Assembly: GCA_020852775.1 (NCBI GenBank)
Contig: JADZAD010000317.1
Coordinates: forward strand, 1 to 6,978
Origin: Anaerolineae bacterium
GTDB lineage: Bacteria; Chloroflexota; Anaerolineae; Aggregatilineales; UBA3940
Direction: 5' to 3'
DNA: 6,978 nucleotides
Notes under the pieces: generated by a model
Seen by the model: the letters and a program-made list of their open reading frames with translations, nothing else
Database searches by the model: none
What the model was told of the DNA's origin: nothing
Shown: positions 1-5,650 of the stretch, in pieces
Numbering within the stretch: the first letter of the stretch is position 1
How the letters are laid out: each line of letters starts with the position of its first letter
Translations under genes and position numbers: made by a program

Positions 1-1
1 C

Positions 2-667
2 ATCGTCTCTGCACTCCACAAACTCGCCACTGCCTTCCCTGATCCGCTCGCGGATCATATCAGCAAAACAGCAGAAGCTCTACGCAGCCACCCGGTGAAT
101 ACGGAGTTCGTCAGCGTACTGGAAACAATCTCCCGGTGCTGGACACAGCAGCGCAAAGTCAGAATCTGGTATTATTCTCCTCGCAGCGGCACTGAACGAA
201 CGAGGGTTATCTCGCCATATACAATTGAGCCGTCCTCTGGCGGTGGGCTGTATGTTATTGGTCACGATGACTGGAGTAATTCTGTCCGGACATTCAAGAT
301 CGAGCGTGTCGAAAAGGCGGAAGCACTTCAGGAAACCTATACTATTCCGCCTACTTTCGATCCAGTGACTCACTTCGCGCATGCATGGGGTATTATGGGG
401 GGCGACGAATCGCCTGTTACCGTGCGATTGAGGTTCTCGTCCGGTGTCGCACCGTACATTCGTGAGCGCATCTGGCATCCCTCCCAGACACTGACCGAGC
501 AGCCTGATGGAGCCCTTGAGCTTGTCGTCCGGATAGCGAAGCTGGATGAAATGCGCCCCTGGATACGAAGCTGGGGCGCGGACGTCACTGTTGTTGAGCC
601 TGAAACGCTGTGCCACGACATCGCGGAGGAGGCTCAGCGTCTGGTGATGCTTTACCATCAACGATAA
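2..667 (+). CDS. WYL-domain transcriptional regulator, C-terminal part (5' end outside window)
   Basis: The reading frame is open from base 2 to a TAA at 665-667, giving 221 residues, so this is the C-terminal part of a longer protein; the usual N-terminal winged-helix DNA-binding domain would lie before the window. Roughly residues 37-105 of the fragment form the WYL domain, with the lead-in QQRKVRIWYYSP, the region GGGLYVIGHDD (the signature Trp-Tyr-Leu is here Leu-Tyr-Val at 83-85) and the closing RTFKIERV. Residues about 110-215 fit the WYL C-terminal extension (WCX). In characterised members such as PafBC and DriD, the WYL/WCX region senses single-stranded DNA or another ligand and controls DNA binding; what this one senses is unknown. 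An apparent ATG-like start near base 95 is a GTG inside the domain and is not the true start. The next gene follows after 28 bases on the same strand, which suggests cotranscription. The family call is firm; the target genes are not known. Confidence 0.85.
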   Translation: MVSALHKLATAFPDPLADHISKTAEALRSHPVNTEFVSVLETISRCWTQQRKVRIWYYSPRSGTERTRVISPYTIEPSSGGGLYVIGHDDWSNSVRTFKIERVEKAEALQETYTIPPTFDPVTHFAHAWGIMGGDESPVTVRLRFSSGVAPYIRERIWHPSQTLTEQPDGALELVVRIAKLDEMRPWIRSWGADVTVVEPETLCHDIAEEAQRLVMLYHQR

Positions 668-695
668 TCCTGACCACCAACCTGAGGAACGCTGC

Positions 696-1541
696 ATGAC
701 TGAAATTCCCACCCCTGATCTTCGCATTGTCCCAGTGTCACACATTTTGCCTCATGAGCCCGTTGATGAGCAGCGGGCCCAACCATTGGTACGCAGCATC
801 GAGCGTGATGGTGTACTCAAGAATCCAATTATTGTGACGCCGCTCACGGTTGATGAGGGGGGTGAGGAATTCGCACTTCTTGACGGCACCAATCGGCACT
901 ATGCCCTGAGTGCGCTCAAGATCGAGCATGCGCTTGTGCAGGTTGTTCAATACGGCTCACCACTGACAGAACTGCAAACATGGTACCATGTCATAACAGG
1001 TATTCATTTCAGCGAGCTCACCAGCTGCTTTGACCGGGTTCCTGGGCTGCACATGGATCTTATCGATCTCCGCGACGCCCGAAGCCTGCTCGAACGCCAG
1101 GAGATTATCGCATACTGCATTTTTCAGGATGGCCACGCTCTTGCTTTCACTACCAACGCCCAGGATCGTATAGGGAGAATGGAAGCGCTGAAGGGGCTGG
1201 TGGATTCCTATGTGGATACCGGCCAGCTCAACCGCACCGCACTTTCGGACCTGCCCAGCCTACGCCAGCTCTATCCGGATATGGCAGGTGCAATTATCTT
1301 TGGTGGCTTTCACCCGGAAGATGTTCTTGCTATTGCGCGCCGTCACCTGCGTGCACCATCAGGCGTAACGCGCCATGTCATTCATGGCCGGGCATTGAGA
1401 ATCAACTATCCACTTGAGAAGTTGGCGAGCGATCTGCCGCTGGCACGTAAGAACGAGGAACTGCTCCACTGGATGCAATCCCGCTTCTCGGATCGCGCCG
1501 TCCGTCTCTATGCTGAAGCCACCTATATGTTCGACGAATAA
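696..1541 (+). CDS. ParB/sulfiredoxin-fold protein, SerK/SbnI-like putative free-serine kinase
   Basis: 281 residues. The ATG at 696 has a good Shine-Dalgarno GAGGA at 684-688, seven bases upstream. Residues about 9-90 form a ParB-N/Srx-like domain: IVPVSHILPHE, the helix around RSIERDG, PIIVTP, and LLDGTNRHYAL at 61-71. The C-terminal end (about 223-281: GVTR, then HGRALRINYPLEKL, closing with RLYAEATYMFDE) resembles, from memory, the end of Staphylococcus SbnI, which with archaeal SerK phosphorylates free L-serine to O-phospho-L-serine. Glu21 sits where SbnI has catalytic Glu20, and Asp63 lies in the DGxxR motif; the usual His of DGxHR is Asn66 here. No helix-turn-helix of a chromosome-partitioning ParB is visible and there is no parA beside it. 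It lies 28 bases after the WYL regulator, probably in one operon. Fold assignment is fairly safe; kinase activity and substrate are inference. A DNA-binding ParB-like regulator is the main alternative. Confidence 0.7.
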   Translation: MTEIPTPDLRIVPVSHILPHEPVDEQRAQPLVRSIERDGVLKNPIIVTPLTVDEGGEEFALLDGTNRHYALSALKIEHALVQVVQYGSPLTELQTWYHVITGIHFSELTSCFDRVPGLHMDLIDLRDARSLLERQEIIAYCIFQDGHALAFTTNAQDRIGRMEALKGLVDSYVDTGQLNRTALSDLPSLRQLYPDMAGAIIFGGFHPEDVLAIARRHLRAPSGVTRHVIHGRALRINYPLEKLASDLPLARKNEELLHWMQSRFSDRAVRLYAEATYMFDE

Positions 1542-1564
1542 CAGGGCACGCCGGGATCCAATTC

Positions 1565-1573
1565 TGATATAAT
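1565..1573 (+). promoter_or_regulatory. Extended -10 promoter (TGATATAAT) for the 1582 gene
   Basis: TGA at 1565-1567 followed by an exact TATAAT at 1568-1573 makes a perfect extended -10 element. No convincing -35 hexamer is present 16-18 bases upstream (1545-1550 reads GGCACG), which extended -10 promoters can do without. Transcription would be expected to begin near 1580-1582, at or within two bases of the ATG at 1582, so the transcript would be leaderless or nearly so. The element begins 24 bases after the stop of the upstream gene and would start a separate unit for the small protein and the kinase. Confidence 0.65.
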
Positions 1574-1581
1574 GAGGCCCT

Positions 1582-1959
1582 ATGGATATCAATTTCATCA
1601 CCGATCCCTCTCTGGCCCCGCAGCCGCGAGAGCATATGCGCGTTGTTCGCGTCATCCCCAATCTGTACCCGGACGGACAACGCGTATGGCTCGAAATCGA
1701 GATCACACCTTTCATGCCCGGCGACAGGCCGAATCTCTCCATCGATGTCAACCGCCTTAATGGGCCAACCGTCGCATCGATGAGCGTCATCGAGACACAG
1801 TTGACACAGATGTCCTTTACCATCCATCTGCGTGAGCCGCTCCCTGGTGAATACATAGCAACAGTCACCCTGTATTACGAGCCAGAGCAGGTCATTCACA
1901 CCCTGTCACATCTATTCGAAGTACCCGCATCTGAGCCGGCGGATACGCTAACTGAGTAA
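1582..1959 (+). CDS. Small conserved-looking protein of unknown function, probably all-beta
   Basis: 125 residues that I do not recognise. There is no signal peptide, membrane segment or cysteine. Alternating hydrophobic stretches (HMRVVRVIPNL, QRVWLEIEITPF, PNLSIDVNRL, MSFTIHLREPL, EYIATVTLYYEP) suggest about six beta strands, compatible with an Ig-like or other beta sandwich. The start is the ATG at 1582; a GAGG at 1574-1577 lies only four bases before it, tight for a Shine-Dalgarno, and the strong -10 just upstream suggests leaderless translation from the local promoter. The kinase gene follows its TAA after 11 bases, so the two are almost certainly cotranscribed and perhaps translationally coupled. 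A partner or substrate role for the kinase is a guess from position only. Confidence 0.75.
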   Translation: MDINFITDPSLAPQPREHMRVVRVIPNLYPDGQRVWLEIEITPFMPGDRPNLSIDVNRLNGPTVASMSVIETQLTQMSFTIHLREPLPGEYIATVTLYYEPEQVIHTLSHLFEVPASEPADTLTE

Positions 1960-1970
1960 GTGGGGTAAGT

Positions 1971-3545
1971 GTGGCAGAAGACCTGGCCGGTAAGGTTATC
2001 GGAAAATACCAGTTACATGAACGGGTAGGTCGCGGTGGCATGGCTGAGGTCTACAAAGGCTACCAGGCGTCACTCGATCGTTTTGTGGCGATCAAGATTC
2101 TGCACCCATTCCTGGGTGATGATCCTGAATTCCGGCAGCGATTCGAGAGCGAAGCACGCAATGTCGCTCAGCTACGACATCCCAATATCGTACAGGTCTA
2201 TGATTTTGAATTCGACCCGCAACGCGAAGTCTACTATATGGTCATGGAGTACGTAGATGGGCCAACGCTGCGTACCGACCTGATGCAGTACCAGTTTGAG
2301 GGGCGGCTCATTGCTGCGGAAGATGCCATACGGATCGCTTACGACGTCGCCAGTGCATTGGCCTATGCACACTCACGACACATGATCCACCGTGACATCA
2401 AGCCTGCCCATATCATACTTGACTCCAGCGGGCGCACCGTTCTGACTGATTTTGGCATCGCACGCATCATCAACGGCCCTACCATGACAGCAAGCGGTTC
2501 AATGGTAGGGACGCCTGCCTATATGTCACCCGAGCAGGGGTTGGGCCAGTCCGGAGACCATCGATCAGACATTTACTCCCTTGGTGTGGTACTCTACCAG
2601 ATGCTCACGGGTTCACCACCGTATGACGCGGACACCCCAATCGCGATCGTGTTGAAGCATATCAACGACCCGATACCTGATGTGCGCCGCCTCAACCCGA
2701 CCATATCGCCACATCTGGAACCGATCATCTACCGGGCGCTCGCGAAAAGTCCGGCAGAACGATACCAGGATGTAGGGGAAATGGCGCAGAATCTGTTGGC
2801 GATTAAGGCGTCCAGGCCCGAAATCGTTTCAGCAGGAGATCCACTCAGCATGCCGTCCGTGCCGGTGAAACAACCCGCGCCGCCTTCAGTGCCCGTACCA
2901 CCTTCGCGACAGGCCCCCAGGAAGTCGGGCTTCTGGGCCGCCACGCTGCTGGCAGCCTTCTCCTTTGCCGTGGGGACATATCTCGCGTTCACCGGCATCC
3001 TGAGTAGCCAGTTTCCTCAGTTCGTGCCTGTCGTTGATCTGGTTCTGACGCCGCTCCCGACCGAGTCCACCACAGACCTATTGGCTCTGACCACGCTCCC
3101 TCCTCTGCCGGCTGTTCCGGAAGAAGAGCATCAGCCTCCTACGGCAACAGCTTCACTTATGCCCCTCAACCCGGCGCAAACTCCACCTGTTTGTAATTAC
3201 AGCTATGTGGTTCTTGACCAGACGCCTGAAAACGGGGCAATCTACCCTGAACTGACGCTTCTCGTGAAGGAAGTTGTCATCCGGAATACCAGCCAGTGTC
3301 CCTTTGAGTTCGATACGCGCCTGGTTTTCGAAGATGGTGCACAGATGGATGGGCCACCCTCGATCCGCCTCGGCGAGACCGTCCAGCCCGGTACCGAGGT
3401 GAATATACGTCTGGAACTGCGGACGCCGGCCTACAACCCCAATGCATCAACGATCAGCAGCTCCTGGCAGCTTGTACTCGCTGATGGTACGCTGGTCGGA
3501 GCGCCTCTAACCTTTCGCTTTACGATCCTCGATACACCTGGTTGA
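1971..3545 (+). CDS. Membrane Ser/Thr protein kinase (PknB-type) with NBR1-like Ig ectodomain
   Basis: 524 residues from a GTG start, with GGGG at 1962-1965 five bases upstream. The cytoplasmic Hanks-type kinase domain spans about 13-275: glycine loop GRGGMAEVYKG (20-30), VAIK with ATP-anchoring Lys42, helix-C Glu61, HRD with catalytic Asp142, DFG with Asp160, an activation loop rich in Thr/Ser (Thr171, Thr173, Ser175, Ser177) and GTPAYMSPE (180-188). The catalytic loop reads HRDIKPAHIIL, so the metal-coordinating Asn is His147. A Pro-rich juxtamembrane linker (about 290-317) leads to one membrane helix (about 321-344), a Pro/Thr-rich extracellular stalk (about 353-406) and a terminal domain (about 408-520) with the pattern of NBR1-type Ig-like domains. 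Cys408 and Cys443 could form a disulfide outside the cell. It would sense an external cue and phosphorylate cytoplasmic Ser/Thr targets; ligand and targets are unknown. It follows the small 1582 gene after 11 bases. Confidence 0.93.
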   Translation: MAEDLAGKVIGKYQLHERVGRGGMAEVYKGYQASLDRFVAIKILHPFLGDDPEFRQRFESEARNVAQLRHPNIVQVYDFEFDPQREVYYMVMEYVDGPTLRTDLMQYQFEGRLIAAEDAIRIAYDVASALAYAHSRHMIHRDIKPAHIILDSSGRTVLTDFGIARIINGPTMTASGSMVGTPAYMSPEQGLGQSGDHRSDIYSLGVVLYQMLTGSPPYDADTPIAIVLKHINDPIPDVRRLNPTISPHLEPIIYRALAKSPAERYQDVGEMAQNLLAIKASRPEIVSAGDPLSMPSVPVKQPAPPSVPVPPSRQAPRKSGFWAATLLAAFSFAVGTYLAFTGILSSQFPQFVPVVDLVLTPLPTESTTDLLALTTLPPLPAVPEEEHQPPTATASLMPLNPAQTPPVCNYSYVVLDQTPENGAIYPELTLLVKEVVIRNTSQCPFEFDTRLVFEDGAQMDGPPSIRLGETVQPGTEVNIRLELRTPAYNPNASTISSSWQLVLADGTLVGAPLTFRFTILDTPG

Positions 3546-3571
3546 GTGCAATCCTCGTTGTGGTAAAGCAA

Positions 3572-3607
3572 ACGGGGCCGTCCGTATGCGCATACGGACG
3601 GCCCCGT
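3572..3607. terminator. Perfect 36-base palindrome, likely bidirectional terminator
   Basis: Positions 3572-3589 and 3590-3607 are exact reverse complements (arm begins ACGGGGCCGTCCG). In RNA either strand would fold into a GC-rich stem of about 16 base pairs with a four-base GCGC loop. It lies 26 bases after the kinase stop and 20 bases after the stop of the convergent S1 gene. The - strand transcript continues with TTGCTTT, a modest U-rich tail; the + strand continues with GGAATTGCC, which has none. Termination is therefore clearer for the S1 gene than for the kinase. A protein-binding palindrome is possible but less likely at this position. Confidence 0.8.
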
Positions 3608-3627
3608 GGAATTGCCGTTCAGAGGCT

Positions 3628-4344
3628 TCAACTCTGTTGATCGTGAAACTCCAGCGTTCGACGAATGATGTCGTCTGTTGTGGTGCTTTTCTTGCGCCCG
3701 GACTTAGCGGCCCTGGCTACTGCTGCCGGCGACTTGCCACGCGCCCGTTCAAACGCTACCGCCATCGCCGTCGGTAACTCCACTTCGGCGATCGTTTCCT
3801 GAACTACCGGAGCAACTTCTTCCTGCTCTCTGGGTGCCAGTAGCGCCTTCATGCTCAGGTCAATCTGATTCTTCTCCGGGTCGAGGTTGATTACCTTCAC
3901 CTCAACCACCGTATCACGGCTGACAACGTCTTCCGGATTCTTCACATACTCAGTGGCAATCTCGCTCACATGAACCAGGCCCGGGCGCTCGGCCCCGATG
4001 TCAACAAACACGCCGTACTTCTCGATCCGGATAACCTTACCGCTGTAAACCTGACCGACCGTCAGCGTGTTCCAGTCAACAGCCGGAGGCTGAATCATCG
4101 TCACTTGCAGCCGCCCGCTCTGGGCATCAACACTACGCACCCAGACATGGACGACCTGGCCTTCCTTAAGAAAATCACTGACATTGTTGACACGCTTACG
4201 CCGGATCTGTGAGATATGCAGCAGCCCTTCATGGCCTGCTACTTCAATCACCGCACCGCCCAGATGCACTTTCTTGACGACGCCGACGAGTTCCATCTTC
4301 TCGGAAATCTCTGTAAGCGGTCTGTTTGGGGTAAGTTCTGACAT
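3628..4344 (-). CDS. Two-S1-domain RNA-binding protein
   Basis: 238 residues. The ATG at 4344 follows AGAGGAG (4351-4357) at a six-base spacing. There are two S1 OB-fold domains: residues about 17-85 (ELVGVVKKVHLGGAVIEV, then GLLHISQI) and about 95-167 (VGQVYSGKVIRIEKYGVFVDI, then PGLVHVSEI, with KNPEDVV and LSMKALL at the end). The second domain is the more canonical, with the GVFVDIG and GLVHVSE hallmarks. A linker rich in Glu and Val (about 170-190) leads to a basic Ala/Lys/Arg tail (about 198-219), and the protein ends near DDIIRRTLEF. Such proteins bind single-stranded RNA and are related to ribosomal protein S1, but with two domains instead of four to six this is not a full-length RpsA. 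A role in translation or RNA turnover in the cytoplasm is likely; the exact role is unknown. It is a single-gene unit with its own consensus promoter, converging on the kinase gene. Confidence 0.9.
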   Translation of the reverse strand: MSELTPNRPLTEISEKMELVGVVKKVHLGGAVIEVAGHEGLLHISQIRRKRVNNVSDFLKEGQVVHVWVRSVDAQSGRLQVTMIQPPAVDWNTLTVGQVYSGKVIRIEKYGVFVDIGAERPGLVHVSEIATEYVKNPEDVVSRDTVVEVKVINLDPEKNQIDLSMKALLAPREQEEVAPVVQETIAEVELPTAMAVAFERARGKSPAAVARAAKSGRKKSTTTDDIIRRTLEFHDQQS

Positions 4345-4380
4345 GGGAAACTCCTCTTCGCCCTCGGCTTCGTTGCAATC

Positions 4381-4399
4381 GAGGGATTATATGTCCCTC
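4381..4399. promoter_or_regulatory. Operator-like inverted repeat over the S1 promoter -10
   Basis: GAGGGA (4381-4386) and TCCCTC (4394-4399) are perfect reverse complements separated by seven bases and enclose the -10 hexamer. Related CCCTCG/CGAGGG elements occur at 4361-4366 and 4380-4385, and CCCT-N4-AGGG at 4395-4406 lies in the promoter spacer. The placement is typical of a repressor site, but arms of six bases can arise by chance. No regulator is identified. Confidence 0.4.
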
Positions 4400-4414
4400 A
4401 TTAGGGGCTGTCAA
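4386..4414 (-). promoter_or_regulatory. Exact-consensus sigma-70 promoter of the S1 gene
   Basis: Read on the - strand, TTGACA (4414-4409) is followed by a 17-base spacer and then TATAAT (4391-4386). Both hexamers and the spacing match the consensus perfectly. Transcription would start near 4379, giving a 5' leader of about 35 bases that contains the AGAGGAG ribosome binding site. This predicts strong constitutive expression unless it is repressed. Confidence 0.88.
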
Positions 4415-4741
4415 CGGCTCTGCCCGGGGAAGACCATCTACGCGTGGGGCATTCAAATGCGGTGGAAAACACGTTGAGCAATATCTCTTGGTGCGGCCCA
4501 CAAAGCGGGTGAGTTACGAGGCTCAATGCGTTGCCACGCCAGGCGCTGCAACTTGCTGCCCGATGGGAGTCGTGATTGAACAGTCCACGCATAATAATAC
4601 ATCACTCGCGGCATTTGTCGAATGCTGGTGCCGCCTGATTGCATCCAGCGACACGATCTCGATAATACAGGGGTGACAAACTTGCCCCATAATGCCCTAT
4701 ATCTTTAAATATCATTACCTGTTGGTTCTAAACAGATTTAG
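4415..4741. other. Gene-free stretch between divergent S1 and hydrolase genes
   Basis: About 330 bases without a convincing gene. Short reading frames of 60-100 codons exist on both strands, but they overlap each other, lack ribosome binding sites and show no protein-like composition. The part from about 4688 to 4740 turns AT-rich and probably holds the hydrolase promoter. The best candidate is GTGACA at 4673-4678 with TATATC at 4698-4703, but the 19-base spacing and weak -10 make it doubtful. CTGTT-N7-AACAG at 4719-4735 is a small inverted repeat. No RNA family is recognised. Confidence 0.5.
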
Positions 4742-4744
4742 TGG

Positions 4745-4749
4745 AGGAG
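4745..4749 (+). promoter_or_regulatory. Ribosome binding site that sets the hydrolase start
   Basis: AGGAG at 4745-4749 lies eight bases before the ATG at 4758. The in-frame ATG at 4692 has no such site, and the 22 residues it would add are not part of the hydrolase fold, so 4758 is preferred. Confidence 0.8.
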
Positions 4750-4757
4750 TCGGAGAA

Positions 4758-5438
4758 ATGGCAAGAACAGAACTGGTGGAATATCCGTATGGAGCAGGGG
4801 GGGTGCCAGCGTTTCTGGCGTCTCCGACCGAAGCCGCTGGCCCCCGCGCGGTTGTACTTCTGCAGGAATGGTGGGGGCTGAATGGGCACATGAAAGATCT
4901 GGCGGTCCGATTTGCCGCACAAGGCTATCATGCCCTTGTGCCGGATCTCTACCACGGGGAAATCGCCAATGAACCCGACGAGGCACGCAAGCTGGCGATG
5001 GCACTTGATCGCGATCGGGCTGTTGCAGAAATATGTGCCGCCGTTGAATATCTGCAAGGTCGCGCATATCCTGCAGAGCAGGTAGGGGTAGTTGGCTGGT
5101 GTATGGGAGGAGGCCTCGCGCTCTCGACGGCTTCCGATTGTCAGGGTGTTGCCGCCGCTGTTTGTTTCTATGGCCGTCCGTTGAGCCCCACGGATACAGC
5201 CCGGATATCCTGCCCTGTACTAGGCTTGTTCGCGGAACATGATCAGGGTATCCCCGTCGAAGCCGTCCGGGCCTTTGAGGCAGAACTGGCCCGTAACCAG
5301 ATTGTCCACGAGGTACATATCTATGGAGAAGGAGCACAGCATGCCTTCTTCAATGATACACGCCCGCATATCTTCCACCCGGTTGCGGCAGCCGATGCAT
5401 GGCAACGTACACTGGCGTGGCTGGAGCGGTATACCTAG
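4758..5438 (+). CDS. Dienelactone hydrolase family protein
   Basis: 226 residues from the ATG at 4758, close to the usual 220-240 of the family. It is a cytoplasmic alpha/beta hydrolase with the full set of family marks: LLQEWWGLN with Glu37, the nucleophile elbow GWCMGGG with Cys115 (Cys in place of Ser, as in dienelactone hydrolases), LFAEHDQGIP with Asp162, and GAQHAFFND with His195. Cys115, Asp162 and His195 form the catalytic triad; in the model enzyme the Glu deprotonates the nucleophilic Cys when substrate binds. The model reaction opens dienelactone to maleylacetate in chloroaromatic degradation, but most family members have no assigned substrate and no aromatic catabolic genes are nearby, so the substrate is unknown. 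A run of seven G at 4797-4803 lies early in the gene and the frame is intact through it. No clear promoter is seen. The tRNA-Glu promoter begins 12 bases after its stop. Confidence 0.93.
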   Translation: MARTELVEYPYGAGGVPAFLASPTEAAGPRAVVLLQEWWGLNGHMKDLAVRFAAQGYHALVPDLYHGEIANEPDEARKLAMALDRDRAVAEICAAVEYLQGRAYPAEQVGVVGWCMGGGLALSTASDCQGVAAAVCFYGRPLSPTDTARISCPVLGLFAEHDQGIPVEAVRAFEAELARNQIVHEVHIYGEGAQHAFFNDTRPHIFHPVAAADAWQRTLAWLERYT

Positions 5439-5450
5439 CCACTGCGCGCA

Positions 5451-5479
5451 TTGACGATAGAGGGGGCAGATGGTACAAT
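5451..5479 (+). promoter_or_regulatory. Promoter of tRNA-Glu
   Basis: TTGACG (5451-5456) is followed by a 17-base spacer and TACAAT (5474-5479), each one base from consensus, and TGG at 5471-5473 adds an extended -10. The expected start is near 5486, leaving a leader of about six bases before the tRNA. Confidence 0.85.
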
Positions 5480-5491
5480 TCGCACCACTCA

Positions 5492-5564
5492 GCCCCCATC
5501 GTCTAGTGGCCCAGGACGTGGCCCTCTCAAGGCCAAAACAGGGGTTCGAATCCCCTTAGGGGCA
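5492..5564 (+). tRNA. tRNA-Glu (anticodon CTC)
   Basis: 73 bases that fold as a cloverleaf. The D-arm is GTCT/GGAC with loop AGTGGCCCA, the anticodon stem is TGGCC/GGCCA with loop CTCTCAA (anticodon CTC at 5526-5528, reading GAG), and the T-arm is AGGGG-TTCGAAT-CCCCT. The discriminator is A. CCA is not encoded (CAT follows). The acceptor stem GCCCCCA/TAGGGGC has a C6-A67 mismatch; the other six pairs are intact. The gene has its own promoter just upstream and a strong terminator starting four bases after its end, so it is a self-contained unit. Confidence 0.95.
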
Positions 5565-5567
5565 CAT

Positions 5568-5608
5568 AAGAAGACCCAGTATATCACTCTGGGTCTTCTT
5601 GCTTTTCT
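5568..5608 (+). terminator. Intrinsic terminator of tRNA-Glu
   Basis: AAGAAGACCCAG (5568-5579) and CTGGGTCTTCTT (5589-5600) form a perfect 12-pair stem with a nine-base loop, followed by GCTTTTCT at 5601-5608. It starts just after the tRNA, so the 3' trailer is little more than the terminator itself. Confidence 0.92.
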
Positions 5609-5620
5609 ATCTCTGGTGTT

Positions 5621-5650
5621 CAGTGTCCCGCTGAAACAGCCGGGTGACTG
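5621..5650 (-). terminator. Hairpin right after the nucleotidyltransferase stop
   Basis: Read on the - strand, the 30 bases directly after the TGA stop fold into a hairpin: CAGT/ACTG at the base, an internal loop, CCCG/CGGG, one bulged C, and CTG/CAG around an AAA (TTT) loop. The sequence beyond is GAACACC, without a U-tract, so this may be a weak or Rho-assisted terminator or an RNA-stabilising 3' structure. Confidence 0.45.

Noticed and set aside
95..667. Separate 190-residue gene starting at 95
   Set aside because: The start is a GTG inside the conserved region and the frame is open to the window edge, so it is part of a longer protein.
80..745. Long open frame on the - strand opposite the WYL regulator
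   Set aside because: It overlaps the WYL gene fully and has no protein-like motifs; the + strand frame has clear domain signatures.
696..1541. Chromosome or plasmid partition protein ParB
   Set aside because: Only the N-terminal fold fits; no helix-turn-helix is seen, no parA neighbour and no parS-like site was noticed.
4453..4676. Small open frames on both strands in the S1-hydrolase gap
   Set aside because: They overlap each other, lack ribosome binding sites and have unlikely composition.
4692..4757. N-terminal extension of the hydrolase from the ATG at 4692
   Set aside because: There is no ribosome binding site, the promoter probably lies in this stretch, and the ATG at 4758 gives the normal family length with a strong site.
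4797..4803. Run of seven G as a phase-variation tract
   Set aside because: It is short, the frame is intact and the gene is a housekeeping-type enzyme; no sign of switching.
5492..5564. tRNA-Glu as an integration (att) site
   Set aside because: No integrase, no repeat of the tRNA 3' end and no mobile genes in the window.
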